The notes below the pieces were generated by a model that saw only the letters and a list, made by a program, of their open reading frames with translations, was not told the DNA's origin and made no database searches. From Arabidopsis thaliana (lineage: Eukaryota > Streptophyta > Magnoliopsida > Brassicales > Brassicaceae), in the NCBI RefSeq assembly GCF_000001735.4, contig NC_003075.7:5829001-5893000 (forward strand): a DNA stretch of 64,000 nt. Reading direction: 5' to 3'. A program made the position numbers and the translations under genes. This document shows positions 24,965 through 35,622 of the stretch, piece after piece. The number at the start of each line of letters is the position of its first letter. Within the stretch, counting starts at the first letter, position 1.

Positions 24965-26160
24965 TACGACTCTACGTAACATGTAATTTGGCCACATAAA
25001 ATGTATTCGTCTTCACTTAATTAAACTTTTGGTGTACAGTTTTTCTGAATTACCAAATATTAATTTATAAACAATAATGTTGTATTACTAAAAATTAAAA
25101 TTTACACATTTTAAAATCTAATATTGTTTTTAAAAAATTACTATTATGTTATAATTATTACACACCTAAAATCTACAACTGTTCAAATTATTTGTTATGC
25201 ACCAAACTATTTTTTTTAATAAAACAATTACAAATGATGGAATAAAACGTTAGCTTTTTTAATAACTAATCAAACAGAAAATAAATATGTGCACCAAGAA
25301 TTATTTTAATAAACAAAAGCTATTTTACCAATTTAGCTTTGTCAACTCAATATTATAATTTCTATACTATTATATAGTTCACAAACAAACAAAAAAAACA
25401 ATTCTTAACTAAACCTTTCTGCAAACACAAATATTTGTATGTTATCACCTGCACATAGCCACATAGGGTCATCATCTAATTCACCCGCAAATAACTATAT
25501 CTGAAATTTAATATGCTATTATTATTTAATAAATACTTTTATATGATTTTATTACAGAAAATAAAACAATAAATTTAAAATACAAATATATATAGATTTT
25601 ATACTTTACATATCAAAACCCCGCCCGTATATGCGGGTCAGGATCTATTTCGTTTTAATTTGTCTAGGAAGTAACAAATAAAGATATAAATGTTACCTCG
25701 AACCTAGTTTTAAAACACATTTAAATGTACAATCAATTTTATACGTGAATTCAACACTACACGTACTAATTGGATACTACAAATGTGGTTTAAACGAGAT
25801 TCGAAGATAAATTGGAGTCTTTTTGGATCAGCTAGCAAGTCAATGGGTTGATCTGGTCCAACCACGATGAATGAGTTTTCATCTAATATAGTCGAAGCTA
25901 TAAGCTTCTGAAACTATCCACGTGATTAGCCATCTTATCATTTAACATGTTTGGATTTTATAATTTTTTTTATGTCAATACACGTAGAAAGAAAAAGAAA
26001 AAAAAAACCAATATATGTAAACAAGAAAAATATAAGCTTTTGAAAAAACAAAATATGGAAATAAGGAAAATGTAAAAGTATACTTTCAACACCGATAAGT
26101 GCATCTAAAAAAGTATCGGAGCAAACTGAAGAACAAGCTAGGGTTATAAGAAATAAACCT
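24965..26160. other. Intergenic region upstream of the F-box gene
   Basis: AT-rich spacer containing the mini-Helitron at 25361 and then the F-box promoter and leader. There is no clear TATA box within 50 bp of the ATG. Confidence 0.5.
25361..25649 (+). mobile_element. Mini-Helitron, 289 bp
   Basis: It starts TCTATACTATTATATAG at 25361, the usual Arabidopsis Helitron 5' motif, and ends with a GC hairpin (CCCGCCCGTATATGCGGG, about 25620-25636) followed after 8 bases by CTATT, one base off the CTRRT rule, then a host T. It has no coding capacity. Confidence 0.5.
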
Positions 26161-27327
26161 ATGGAGCCATCAAAGATGCGAAAAATCCAGAGAATAACAC
26201 AGTTTTCAGATGATAATAATAGATCTCAAAGAGAGCATATTCCTCTAGATCTAATCGTGGAGATAGTCTCAAGCCTGCCAGCAAAATCGATTGTGAGATT
26301 TAGGTCCGTTTCTAAGCTCTGGTCTTCAATCATCACCACTCCAGATTTCACCAGCTCGGTCGTGACACGGTCCTTGTCATCGCGTCCTTGTGTTCTGCTA
26401 ATCTTCCAAAAACACGACAAGCTGTTTTTTTTTGCTTCTCCAGTACACCAGAAGAAGACTTGTCCTAACGTGGAGAATTTTCAATATACAATCCCCAATA
26501 ATGGTAAGCTTCAACGTTGTGAATCCGTTCACGGCTTGATTTACTTGGAAACTTCTACAAATGTCATGTTTATCAGAAACCCTATCACGAAAAGCTTCTT
26601 CACGTTACCTAAACTTGATAGCAAGGAAGGCAGACCACTAACGGGATTTTTGGGATATGATCCAATCAACGGTAAATATAAAGTACTATGCATACTTAAA
26701 GAACGAAACAAGATTGGAATTCTTACATTGGGAGCTCAAGAATCATGGAGAATATTATCTAAAGGTTTCCTTAGTCATTACAAAGTGACAGGTTATGCAA
26801 AATGCATTGATGGAGTCATCTACTATGAAGGTTCTTTTGGTGATGGTTTAAGACAAGAGCTTGCCATAATGAGTTTTGATTTAAGATCTGAAAAGTTCAG
26901 TTTGATTAAACATCCGAAGAAAAGTAGCATAGCTACATGTTGGTCATCTTATGAGGGAAGATTAGCTTTGGTAAGTTCCATTGCTTCTGGAGTTAGCTTA
27001 TGGATTTTGGAGGATGCTGATAATCACAAACAATGGATATATAAACATTTTCCTTCACATCGAGAATTCATCAAAGAGAGATGGAAGTTGAAGGGTGTTA
27101 CTCGTACTGGTGAATTTATTTACACATCTTACAGAGCTTATGTACTTAATGTTGAAGGAAGGGTTTTATATCAATGGTTCCGTATTTTGTATGTTGATCC
27201 CAAGAGAAACAGTATGAGGGTAGTTATGCATGGAGGAATTGCAGTTGACGATATTAGGCGACTTGATGAAGTTGGATATGATCTTATGAAAGACTTGACT
27301 GTCATACCAAATCACATTCAGATTTGA
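26161..27327 (+). CDS. F-box and associated interaction (FBA) domain protein
   Basis: An intronless 388-residue frame. Residues about 25-70 are the F-box (IPLDLIVEIVSSLPAKSIVR, then FRSVSKLWSSIITTPDF), which binds SKP1/ASK in an SCF ubiquitin ligase. Residues about 100-370 have the FBA type 3 pattern: CESVHGLIYLE, RNPITKSFFTLP, GFLGYDPINGKYKVLC, CIDGVIYYEG and MSFDLRSEKFSLIKHP. The substrate is unknown. The start could be the ATG at 26161 or the in-frame ATG at 26176; the first was taken. The frame is complete with no breaks, and this large family is full of lineage-specific copies. It lies where I recall AT4G09190. Confidence 0.9.
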   Translation: MEPSKMRKIQRITQFSDDNNRSQREHIPLDLIVEIVSSLPAKSIVRFRSVSKLWSSIITTPDFTSSVVTRSLSSRPCVLLIFQKHDKLFFFASPVHQKKTCPNVENFQYTIPNNGKLQRCESVHGLIYLETSTNVMFIRNPITKSFFTLPKLDSKEGRPLTGFLGYDPINGKYKVLCILKERNKIGILTLGAQESWRILSKGFLSHYKVTGYAKCIDGVIYYEGSFGDGLRQELAIMSFDLRSEKFSLIKHPKKSSIATCWSSYEGRLALVSSIASGVSLWILEDADNHKQWIYKHFPSHREFIKERWKLKGVTRTGEFIYTSYRAYVLNVEGRVLYQWFRILYVDPKRNSMRVVMHGGIAVDDIRRLDEVGYDLMKDLTVIPNHIQI

Positions 27328-28024
27328 AGCTGATCTTACCATGTCGTTGTAAGAGTTTTCTTCATTTTTCTTTTCTTAAGTTCTGCAAATTTTGTGATGA
27401 TTTTTGAATCATTGAATCCCATTGAGGGGTTTTTGTCTTGATTTAAGAAATTCCTTATAAAATCGTGGTAGTGAAGTAACACCTGACTCTAACGCAAGAA
27501 CATCACTGAAATGTGTAGCTTAGTCTTCTATATTGGTTACATATATAGTCATCTAATGTTCTTGAATAAAAATACCTCATGAGCAGAACTCCAGGTCATA
27601 TTTTTCTTAATCAAGAGAAATACATTTTGTTATGATTTGATAAGTTCCTTAATCCCAACATGTTTTTATTGTGTTTGGAAGACAGTTTGATTACCTAAGT
27701 TTGTAGGAGGTCTAGGCCTGAAATATCACTTTCATGTAATAAACTAGAACAAACTATTTTATCAAGATGGAACTAATATGCACTTTAATATTAATACATA
27801 ATACTTTTAAAAATGGTGAAAAATAATGAGCTTATCTACCAAAAAACAGAACCAGTTGTTTATGATGGCCAAAAGTGTCATAATTACAGTCCCTAGTTGC
27901 TCTCATGTGTCTTTCAGATTTCCAGCTCTTGAAACTTTGTCAATGTACCAAGTGAGATGATGATGATGTTATGTTTTGTGAATTGTCAACAGGTCCTGAA
28001 TTGGAGCGCTTGTTGAAGGAGCTG
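27328..28024. other. Spacer between F-box gene and the tandem amplification
   Basis: F-box 3' UTR then unique sequence up to the left breakpoint at 28025. A plus-strand exon-like piece (acceptor CAACAG near 27991, then GPELERLLKELIW) runs across the breakpoint to a stop at 28118. Its protein family is not recognised. Confidence 0.5.
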
Positions 28025-28694
28025 ATTTGGACTCAGAATCAACTGGATGAAAAAACAGTCTATGTGTATCCACGCATGAATGATTTTTCCACTGGCCAGC
28101 TCATATACCGACCAGAATGATTCTTCTTCCCTTTCAGCAACTAACGGCTCTGCAAAAGGGAACATATATAGTGATATATAACTGATCTGTCGCAAGAACA
28201 TGATGACCATTTCTTCCTAGTGAGTATTTTGAGTGAGGGGGGAGTTTTTAGCCTTGCTCTTATGATTTAGGGATTTTCTTATTCATGACAATATTGGACC
28301 CCTAGGTAGTACTAATAACAAGAGAGGGTTTTTGTTTTCAAATGTTGGTTTACTGGTTAGGCTTTTATTCTCCACCATGGTATGGTTCCTATAAAGCTAC
28401 ATAAGAATTCATTTTGAAGTTTGTTTGGTGTGTGACCGAAGAACCAAAAAAAAAAAAACAGTTGCTCATTCTTTGTCTACTTATCTCACTATTCGGCAAT
28501 GCATATACGTCCTAATCTTTGTTTTGCTTATCTTAGTTATTCTATCTCTCTCCCTTACCTAAAAAGCTGGCTTCAAAGGACTTGACGGATCGTTTATAAA
28601 ACAGACTAGTCATAAACATAGATTTATATTCGAGATGGCTTCAAATACGAATCTTAAACTGTTTATAGTATATATAGTATCTAATAGCTGCGGG
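28025..28694. other. Unit start, gene-poor; exon-like fragment next to the breakpoint
   Basis: On the minus strand an acceptor-like TTTTGCAG precedes an open stretch (28149 down to 28025) reading EPLVAEREEESFWSVYELAS. In units 2 and 3 this stretch is joined across the junction to the ULP1-like gene (45445 and 62747). The protein is not recognised. The remainder, to the LTR at 28695, shows no features. Confidence 0.4.
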
Positions 28695-29647
28695 TGTTGT
28701 GAAAGGGAACTTAGTGTTGACCATGGTCATGGAGTTTAACCAAGAAGTTTGTTGAACCAAGGATTCACACAATAGATTTGTTTAGAGAGGGAAAACAAAT
28801 CTAGTAATTTCTCTTCATTAGGTATTCTATCCAAGACTCGATTATAAGAGGGGTTCTAATCTCTTATGAAATACATTAGGGTTTTGCTCAAGAACAGAAA
28901 AAGAATTAGAGTTTTAAAAAGGTATAGCTGCATCCATGATGGATTGCCTACGTACCCTGTGAAGGGATCAAGCCATTCGTAGTTTTCAATAGGTATAAAG
29001 TTCTATGTTTCTTGTGAATATCCCAAGATCTCCCCCTTTTTGTGAAGTCCCTAAGGCACTTTATATAGGATCCTTAAACCGCCTCCCTAGCGATATTCTT
29101 CGGAAGATTCTTATTTATCCTTAGGTCGGTTCTAGAGGATAATCGTCCTAAGGATATTCTCCTTATTCTTCGGAGGTTTTGGGGAGATTTCCTGATTTCG
29201 ACATTATCTTCAAAGATTCTCCTTTATCATTTCTGAAAGTCCCATAAAAGATCCCATTTTACCGGAAATGATCCTTGGAGAATGAATGGTTTTTACAAGT
29301 CTTTGCCTCGCGTGTTCTTCACGGCTCGGTGGTCGTTTGAGAGGTGGCTTCGGGGCAAACGGTATGTACCGGCTCGGGGCGCGCTTGATGACTGTCCATT
29401 AAGCTCAGTTGGCTGTCTCCCGAGCCGATATAGATGTTTCCCGCAGCGTTCTCACGATTGGTTCGGGCTGTGTTCATATGATTAACACCCGAGCCATTTT
29501 ACAAACTCTCTTCGGGACGGTCGATCGAATAAGGTCCCGAGGTGCTTTGTTCTAGGCTAGGGGCCAATCATATGTTTAACCATGAGGTGATTGTTATTCT
29601 TAGACTGTTTGGCTCGGTCTTGCTTGTGGGGGAATCCGACCCCAACA
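28695..29647 (-). mobile_element. Solo LTR, Gypsy type, unit 1
   Basis: A 953-bp segment with TGTTG at one end and CAACA at the other. On the minus strand it has an LTR-like order: TGTTGGGGTCGGATTCCCCC start, a TATA box CCTATATAAAGTGCC near 29050-29065, then the GGGTACGTAGGCAA motif near 28950-28965 that many plant Gypsy LTRs carry in the R/U5 area. No primer binding site follows and no polypurine tract precedes it. Flanking pentamers (GCGGG and AAGTT) do not match, so it did not arise by simple recombination within one intact element, or the flanks have been rearranged. Confidence 0.6.
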
Positions 29648-29650
29648 AAG

Positions 29651-29960
29651 TTGTACCTTGACGGAAGAGAGCACGAATGGGATCGGTGCGGGTGTCTGGA
29701 AAGTGCCTGAAGAAGGTTCATGTGATGATCAAACTCTGGAATGCTACTGGGAGTACTGACTGTACCAAAACCTCCTCCAACAGTGCCACAGGGAACAAGC
29801 AAGCCCCATATCAATGTGTGATGAAGTTGAAGGAGCAGGGTCGTAAGGTGGACTTCCACAGTTAGAAGGAGGCTTGTGTGATGGAGGAGCTCCATATCCT
29901 TCGTCATAGTACTGATTTCCGGATCTGAATAAAGAAGCATGGCATCATTTGGAAGTAAGA
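29651..29960 (-). pseudogene. PROTODERMAL FACTOR 1-like pseudogene fragment, unit 1
   Basis: On the minus strand three frames must be combined to follow one protein: GYGAPPSHKPPSNCGSPPYD in one frame, then LIWGLLVPCGTVGGGFGTVS and IPEFDHHMNLLQALS in another, then DPIRALFRQGTTL in a third. These correspond to the Pro-rich region and the C-terminal cysteine-poor domain of PDF1, an epidermis-specific extracellular protein family. Two frameshifts and a cut at the solo LTR (29647) make it a clear pseudogene. Identification is from memory of the family. Confidence 0.65.
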
Positions 29961-30379
29961 GATCACATGAGAATACCATCCCTAGAACCGAGAGAGAAAA
30001 GTTTATGTTAATAAATTTTTATTGTATAATTGATATTGAAAAACATTAATAAACAGTGTTCACATAAGGTGTAAATTCACCCCAAAAGCACTCTAAAAAG
30101 TAAAAACCAAAAGAGAAAAAAACATAGAAATGGTTACTTAATAATATACCGAGTTTCATCTATTTACTTAATAATATACGGTTATTTGATTTACCGGTTA
30201 ACTAAAAAATATCTGGTTTAATCGTATTTATTGTTGGCAAACACAACATTGGGCGCGAAGTGGTTTTTGATGCCCTTCAACAACATTTGGGGGTTTCATT
30301 TCAATCGCATTTCTAGGGTTTCTTTCTCTACGATTCAATAGATTCGGACGAATTGGGGGATTCTGACCAGAGAGAAGCT
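29961..30379. promoter_or_regulatory. Promoter and 5' leader region of the RanBPM-like gene, unit 1
   Basis: About 420 bp between the PDF1-like pseudogene and the SPRY gene ATG. TTACTTAATAATATAC occurs twice (about 30133 and 30163). The leader from about 30290 (TTTCTAGGGTTTCTTTCTC) has the TAGGGTTT telo-box element common in growth-related plant promoters. In unit 2 this region carries an additional 10-bp repeat near 47340. Confidence 0.45.
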
Positions 30380-32671
30380 ATGGAGGAAAACGAAGAGGAA
30401 GAAGAATTGCGGCCAACGGCGCTATACACGGTCGGTGGTTCAGACGAATTTACCTTTGTTTCTCCCGATGGGCTCTCCGGTCAATACACGGGCCCTGATC
30501 ACGACGGCGTAGTTCTTCAGACTGAAAATCCGGCGCCGACTAACTGTCTTGCTTACTACTTCGAGGTTCATATCATGAATGCTGGTGAAAAAGGAGAGAT
30601 CGCGATTGGTTTCTCCAAGGAACACATCTATAGCGAAGGGTATCGTTTTCTTTCCCTTTCAATTCGCATTTACCACTTATTGCGTGATTTGATACTCAAT
30701 ACAATCATTGATTCTGTTTGATTTGGTACCTGAGACTGAGAGAACAAATTGGGAAATAGGTTTAGATACAATGGTAGATCAGTAGTTCAAATCACTGTTT
30801 CAATGGTTTGGATTCGTTACTTGGAAATAGGTTATGTGATTTGCTGCTCAATTTGATTGTGTTGGCTGTTAGATCTGGTATCTTACAAGTTAATGGGAGA
30901 TTTGCTTTGTTAGATGTTTTCACCTTTCAGTAATTAAGCATTCCAATTCACTGTTTCATGTTTCTCTGTAATGTTAGATATACTGTCAGAAGCTGTGCCT
31001 ACATTGGTAACAGTGGACTCATATGCTCTCAAAATGGAGATGGTGATCGAACTGTTGCTAAAGCCAGTGACACCTATACAACAGGTGATTTAGTTGGTTG
31101 CGGTATAGACTCGGTTTCACAAGAATTCTTTTTCACGTAAGTAATAACTGTTTCCCTATCTGAACATGTTTCATTACAATTGGAAAAGTAGATATCAAGA
31201 TACACAATTCATTTCTTCATGTCACAATGTTTTTGACATGTCCCTGCGTATGTTTTACTTGCTGACATCTATGACTACTTCTTTGATTATAGGAAAAATG
31301 GAACTATCGTAGGGACAATCCCCAGGCAATTTAGGCGTCCTGTATACCCGACAATTGTTTTGCATAGCCAAAACGAAGCTGTCACTGTCAATTTCGGCGG
31401 ACAGATTGCGTTTTCTTTTGACTTTGAGGTAAGGTCGTACTTTTCTTTTCTTGCATAGTCGGAGAATAACTATTGAGTAAGCAGAATAATATGCATCTCT
31501 CACATATGTCCATATTTGCATGTATGTGGCATATTTTTCTGATACAATATTCTATTATCTGATCCACCTTTATTTCAGCATTTTGAAGAATCATTGAGGG
31601 TTAAAAAAGAAAGGGAAATTGAAAAGATTTCCATGTCTCGCAGCATTAGTCATGGGTAAAGTGTCTTTTCCTGCCTGTTCTTAATTGTAATTCTTGTTTC
31701 TGTTTGTGCTAAAGCTTCCTTTTTCCAGGCTTGTAAAAACCTACCTTCTTCGTTATGGATATGAAGATAGCTTTAGAGCTTTTAACCTGGCTGCAAGTCG
31801 TCATACTGTTATTGCACAAGAAAATAGTTTTGATGAGTATGAATTGCATCAAAGGAAAAAGCTCAGAGAGGTACTTTTCACTGCTATGGTTATCTTGCTG
31901 TAATTTTTTTTTTATTTTTTTTCTGTGAGGTACAAAATCAACCAAAAGCAAGCTACATTGCTACATCTTTTCTGTTTCATATCGAACTGATCCATGCATT
32001 CTGTTTGTTAAAGCTTATAATGACTGCTGAGATTGATGATGCTATTGCTGCACTCAAGGATAGATATCCCCAACTTATTGAGGTGGGCTGAGTAACTAGT
32101 TAATATATCGAGTGATTCACATTGTTAACATTCCTTGAACTATTTTAACAAGCTGCTTGTATCATATGCAGGGTGGATCAGAAGCTTATTTTCTTCTTAT
32201 CTGTCAAAAGATTGTCGAATTAGTACGGGTATGTTCTTTATTCCTTGTATATTTGTTACACATATCCATGGTGTGTTTCTCTAACTAACTACAATGCAGA
32301 AAGGAGCAATAGCAGAGGCTAAGTCATTTGGAAATCAAGATTTTAAAGACTTTAGGGATTCAAGCCTACTAAAAAACCTTTTCGATGTATGTAGTGATTC
32401 TCTAACTGTTAGATTAGGTTTCTCATATTTGAGTCACTAATAGTTTTGTTTTTCTCTATTTCAGGATTGCTCTGCTTTGTTCGAGTGTGAAACTATAGAA
32501 GAATCAGGTGCTGCATATCTTCTAGGAGAAACACAGAAGAACATAGTAGCAGCTGCAGTCAGTGAAGCGATTCTATCTACAAATCCGGCCACCAGAGACC
32601 AGCAATCTGCTTCACTTGAGCGAGTGCTTAGACAGTTTGAAGCCACCTGCTCACTCTATGCTCGTGAATAA
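30380..32671 (+). CDS. RanBPM-like protein with SPRY, LisH, CTLH and CRA domains, unit 1
   Basis: Nine exons, 30380-30639, 30978-31136, 31293-31428, 31579-31655, 31729-31870, 32014-32082, 32172-32228, 32300-32386 and 32465-32671, encode 397 residues with no breaks. SPRY covers about residues 30-185 (YYFEVHIMNAGEKGEIAIGF, then DLVGCGIDS and FFFTKNGTIVG). LisH follows at about 212-245 (LVKTYLLRYGYEDSFRAF), then CTLH (LRELIMTAEIDDAIAALKD), then the CRA helices to the end. RanBPM is the scaffold of the CTLH/GID-type E3 ubiquitin ligase, where LisH-CTLH mediates assembly. The ATG at 30380 is the first in frame. I recall this as AT4G09200, a paralogue of chromosome 1 RANBPM. It is shorter than full RanBPM at the N-terminus. 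Confidence 0.93.
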
Positions 32672-32913
32672 AATCTTGACTTTTTCTGTTTTTCTTTTTA
32701 TCTTTTCTCTTGATAGAGTCATTGTGTAAGCTCAAATGTTCTAAAACTAGCGATCATACTTTAACTTGATTCACAACTATATACGAGATTATATTGGAGC
32801 TTGAAAATTTTTATTTACAAGTATTTATCTACAAATCGGCAAATATTGAGCTGCTCATACTAATTTTGATAATTTAATCGGCTACAAATTTTAATGACAT
32901 GTTGTTGTTAGCT
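32622..32913 (+). repeat. SPRY 3'-end repeat A, unit 1
   Basis: The last 50 coding bases and the 3' UTR of the SPRY gene. The same stretch recurs in diverged form at 35623-35925, on the other side of the Copia fragment. Shared anchors include AGCCACCTGCTCACTCTATG and CTACAAATCGGCAAATATTG. Confidence 0.85.
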
Positions 32914-35622
32914 GTAAGTTAAAATATGAAATCGAAAGTCTTTTGTTTATTGCTTTCAACTTAAGCCTTTGTGATTACAAGCTATGTCTATTTATACATC
33001 TAGATTGATTTAACCTAGTGTCTTCTTGATTTGCATAGCTGTCACTTGGCTGTTATGTGGCGTCGTTGTCTTCACATGATTCAAGAGCCTCATAGCGATT
33101 CCTCGTCGTTACTTCCGTACTGCGTGGAGATAAGGACCGCTCTGCAACTTTTCTGCTTTTGTCCTTTGTTGTTGCAGGTTGTCGTTGCACTATGTTGGGC
33201 TTGGCTCTTGGATTGGGCACTTGTTTCGGATTGGGCTTTAATGGTTTTGAGCCCAATTCCAAAACTGTGTCGTTTGGAGCTGTTCTGTTGATACTCCCCC
33301 TCAAACTTGGAGGAGGTGGGAAATCGACACCAAGTTTGAATCGGAGAGATTCGAAAGGAGCCTTAACGAGAGACTTTGTAAATATGTCAGCGAGCTGTAG
33401 ATAACCCGGGATATGATGGACGATGAGCTCACCAAAAGCTACCTGCTCTCGGACATAATGATAGTGAGTTGCAAAATGCTTTGTCCGAGCATGAAACGAT
33501 GGATTCGCTGTAAGGTAAACGGCAGAGAGGTTGTCGCAGAAGAGTTCGGGGAGCTGTAACTGCGGAACACCCAGATCACGAAGTAAATTGACTAGCCATG
33601 TGATTTCCGAGGCTGTATCGGACATAGAGCGATATTCAGCTTCGGTTGAGCTTTTGGCGACTGAGACTTGCTTTCGAGAAGACCAGGAGATTAGATTGTT
33701 GACAAGAAATGTACAGAAGCCACCGGTGGAGCGACGTGTACCATGACAACCGGCGTGATCACTGTCACTGTAAGCTCGCAGTTGACAATCTGTGTCCTTG
33801 TTGAATGAAATTCCCATGGTTGTTGTTCCTCTGATGTACCGGAGAATCCTTTTGAGGAGAAGAAAATCCGACACTGTAGGGGCGTGCATCTTTTGGCACA
33901 CGTAATTAACAGAGAATTGGAGGTCCGGTCTAGTAAGTGTGAGGTAGTGCAGCTTACCAGCCAAACTTCTGAAATATGATGGATTGTCGAAGGGCTCGGT
34001 TTGATTAGGTGCTCTCTCAGGTTGAAGTGGCAATGGTGTTGCAACAGGAGAACAGTTGGATATTGCAGTTGTAGCTAGAAGATCTTCTGCATATTTCTGT
34101 TGAGAGAGAAAAAGACCTTTTGGATGAAATTGCGCCTGAATACCAAGAAAATAACTGAGTCTGCCCAAATCTTTCATCTTGAACTGCTTATTGAGCTCAT
34201 TAAGAAGACTGGAGAGAAGTTTTGAGCTATTTCCTGTGATGACCATATCATCAACGTATAGAAGAAGCATGATCACATCCTTGTTCTTTACGTAGACAAA
34301 GAGAGAAGGGTCAGACATACTGCAGGTAAAACCAAAATTGAGTAGGAATTTGCTGAATATGTCAAACCAAGCCCTTGGAGCTTGTTTAAGCCATAGAGAG
34401 CTTTATGTAATAAGCAAACATGATCAGGATGAGCATTGTCAATGAATCTTGCTGGTTTTCTCATGTAGACCGTTTCAGTGAGATCTCCATGAAGAAAGAC
34501 GTTTTTGACATCCATTTGTTTGAGTTCCCATTGCATGATAGTAGCTAGATGAAGCACAGCTCGGACGGTTGCAGATCGAACTACCGGACTATATGTCTCG
34601 AGGTAGTCTATTCCTTCTTCTTGTTTGAAGCCTTGAGAAACTAGTCGAGCTTTGTACTTATCTAATGAGCCATCTGCATTGAGTTTGATCCTGAAAACCC
34701 ATTTGGAGCCTAGCACATGCATCTTTGGTGTAAGAGGAACAAGTGACCAAGTGTGTGTTTCAGAGCAATTTCCCATTTCCTCTACCATAGCTGCAATTAC
34801 TGTTTTAGACATAGGATATGAAGCTTTGTGTGTGAGAAGAGCATACCGTTGATTTGGTTTGATAATTCCTTTCTTTAATCTCGTGGTCATAGGATGAGTG
34901 GATTCTGTAGCTGAATGAAGAATACTGAAGGTTGGTTGTTCATGCCTAGAGGATGATGAGAGAGCGCTGTTGCCAATAGGATCAAGATCGGAGCTTGCCG
35001 TACACTCAGAACACTCCTCATTTCCCGTAGACAGAGTTTCAATTTCTTCAGCATTATCTTGAGAAGGAATGATTCGCAATGGTGTAACACAGACCGGTTC
35101 ACTTGGTATGTCTTGATTGTTGTTATGAGGTGTTGTCTCCCCCTCTGTAATTATAATAGCAGGACTGCACTCTAATGAAAGGTTATGTTGTTGATTTTCT
35201 GTGATGACAGGGACGTTTGTACCAGTATTAGAGCCATCAGTTTGTTCCTTTTCCAATGGAACTGAAGAGCTTGAGAAGCCTTTTAACCAAGCGTCAAACA
35301 TCGGAGTTGGGGAAGAATGCTGCAGGCCAGTGTAAGTATCAATGAAAGGAAAAGAGCCTTCATCAAACACGACATGGCGACTTAGATACACTCGTCTAGT
35401 TGGAGGATAGAAGCAGCGGTAACCCTTATACTTATCCGTGTAACCGAGAAAGATACACTTGAGAGACCTCGGATCAAATTTATTGCGAGCATAAGCACAA
35501 AGTGTAGGGAAGCAGGCACATCCAAACGTTCTCAAAGCTGAATAATCTGGTGCTTTGCCAAACAAAACTTGATAAGGTGTGGTAGAGCTGTCAAGAGCTG
35601 TTGTGGGAAGGAGATTACTCAA
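32913..35622 (-). mobile_element. 5'-truncated Ty1/Copia retrotransposon, unit 1
   Basis: On the minus strand the first frame (35622-34288) begins inside the integrase C-terminal region (TPYQVLFGKAPDYSALRTFG) and continues into reverse transcriptase (KWVFRIK, YSPVVRSATVR). The second frame (34318-33053) has the catalytic YVDDM, then RNase H (SDSDHAGC, SSTEAEYRS) and the TKHF/ADIFTK tail. A single-base frameshift near 34385 separates them. A polypurine tract (about 33294-33304) is followed by a 3' LTR of about 380 bp (33293-32913, ending in CA). Gag, protease, integrase core, primer site and 5' LTR are missing. The element cannot move on its own. Confidence 0.9.

Noticed and set aside
29282..29485. 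67-aa open frame in the solo LTR
   Set aside because: Lies wholly in the LTR, has no retroviral or host features, and appears only because the LTR is GC-richer there.
29557..29979. 140-aa minus-strand frame as a functional gene
   Set aside because: It merges part of the LTR with one of three frames of the PDF1-like fragment; frameshifts and missing ends mark it as a pseudogene.
33031..33404. Plus-strand open frames over the Copia 3' end
   Set aside because: Antisense to the Copia frame and LTR; translations are Leu/Gly-rich shadows.
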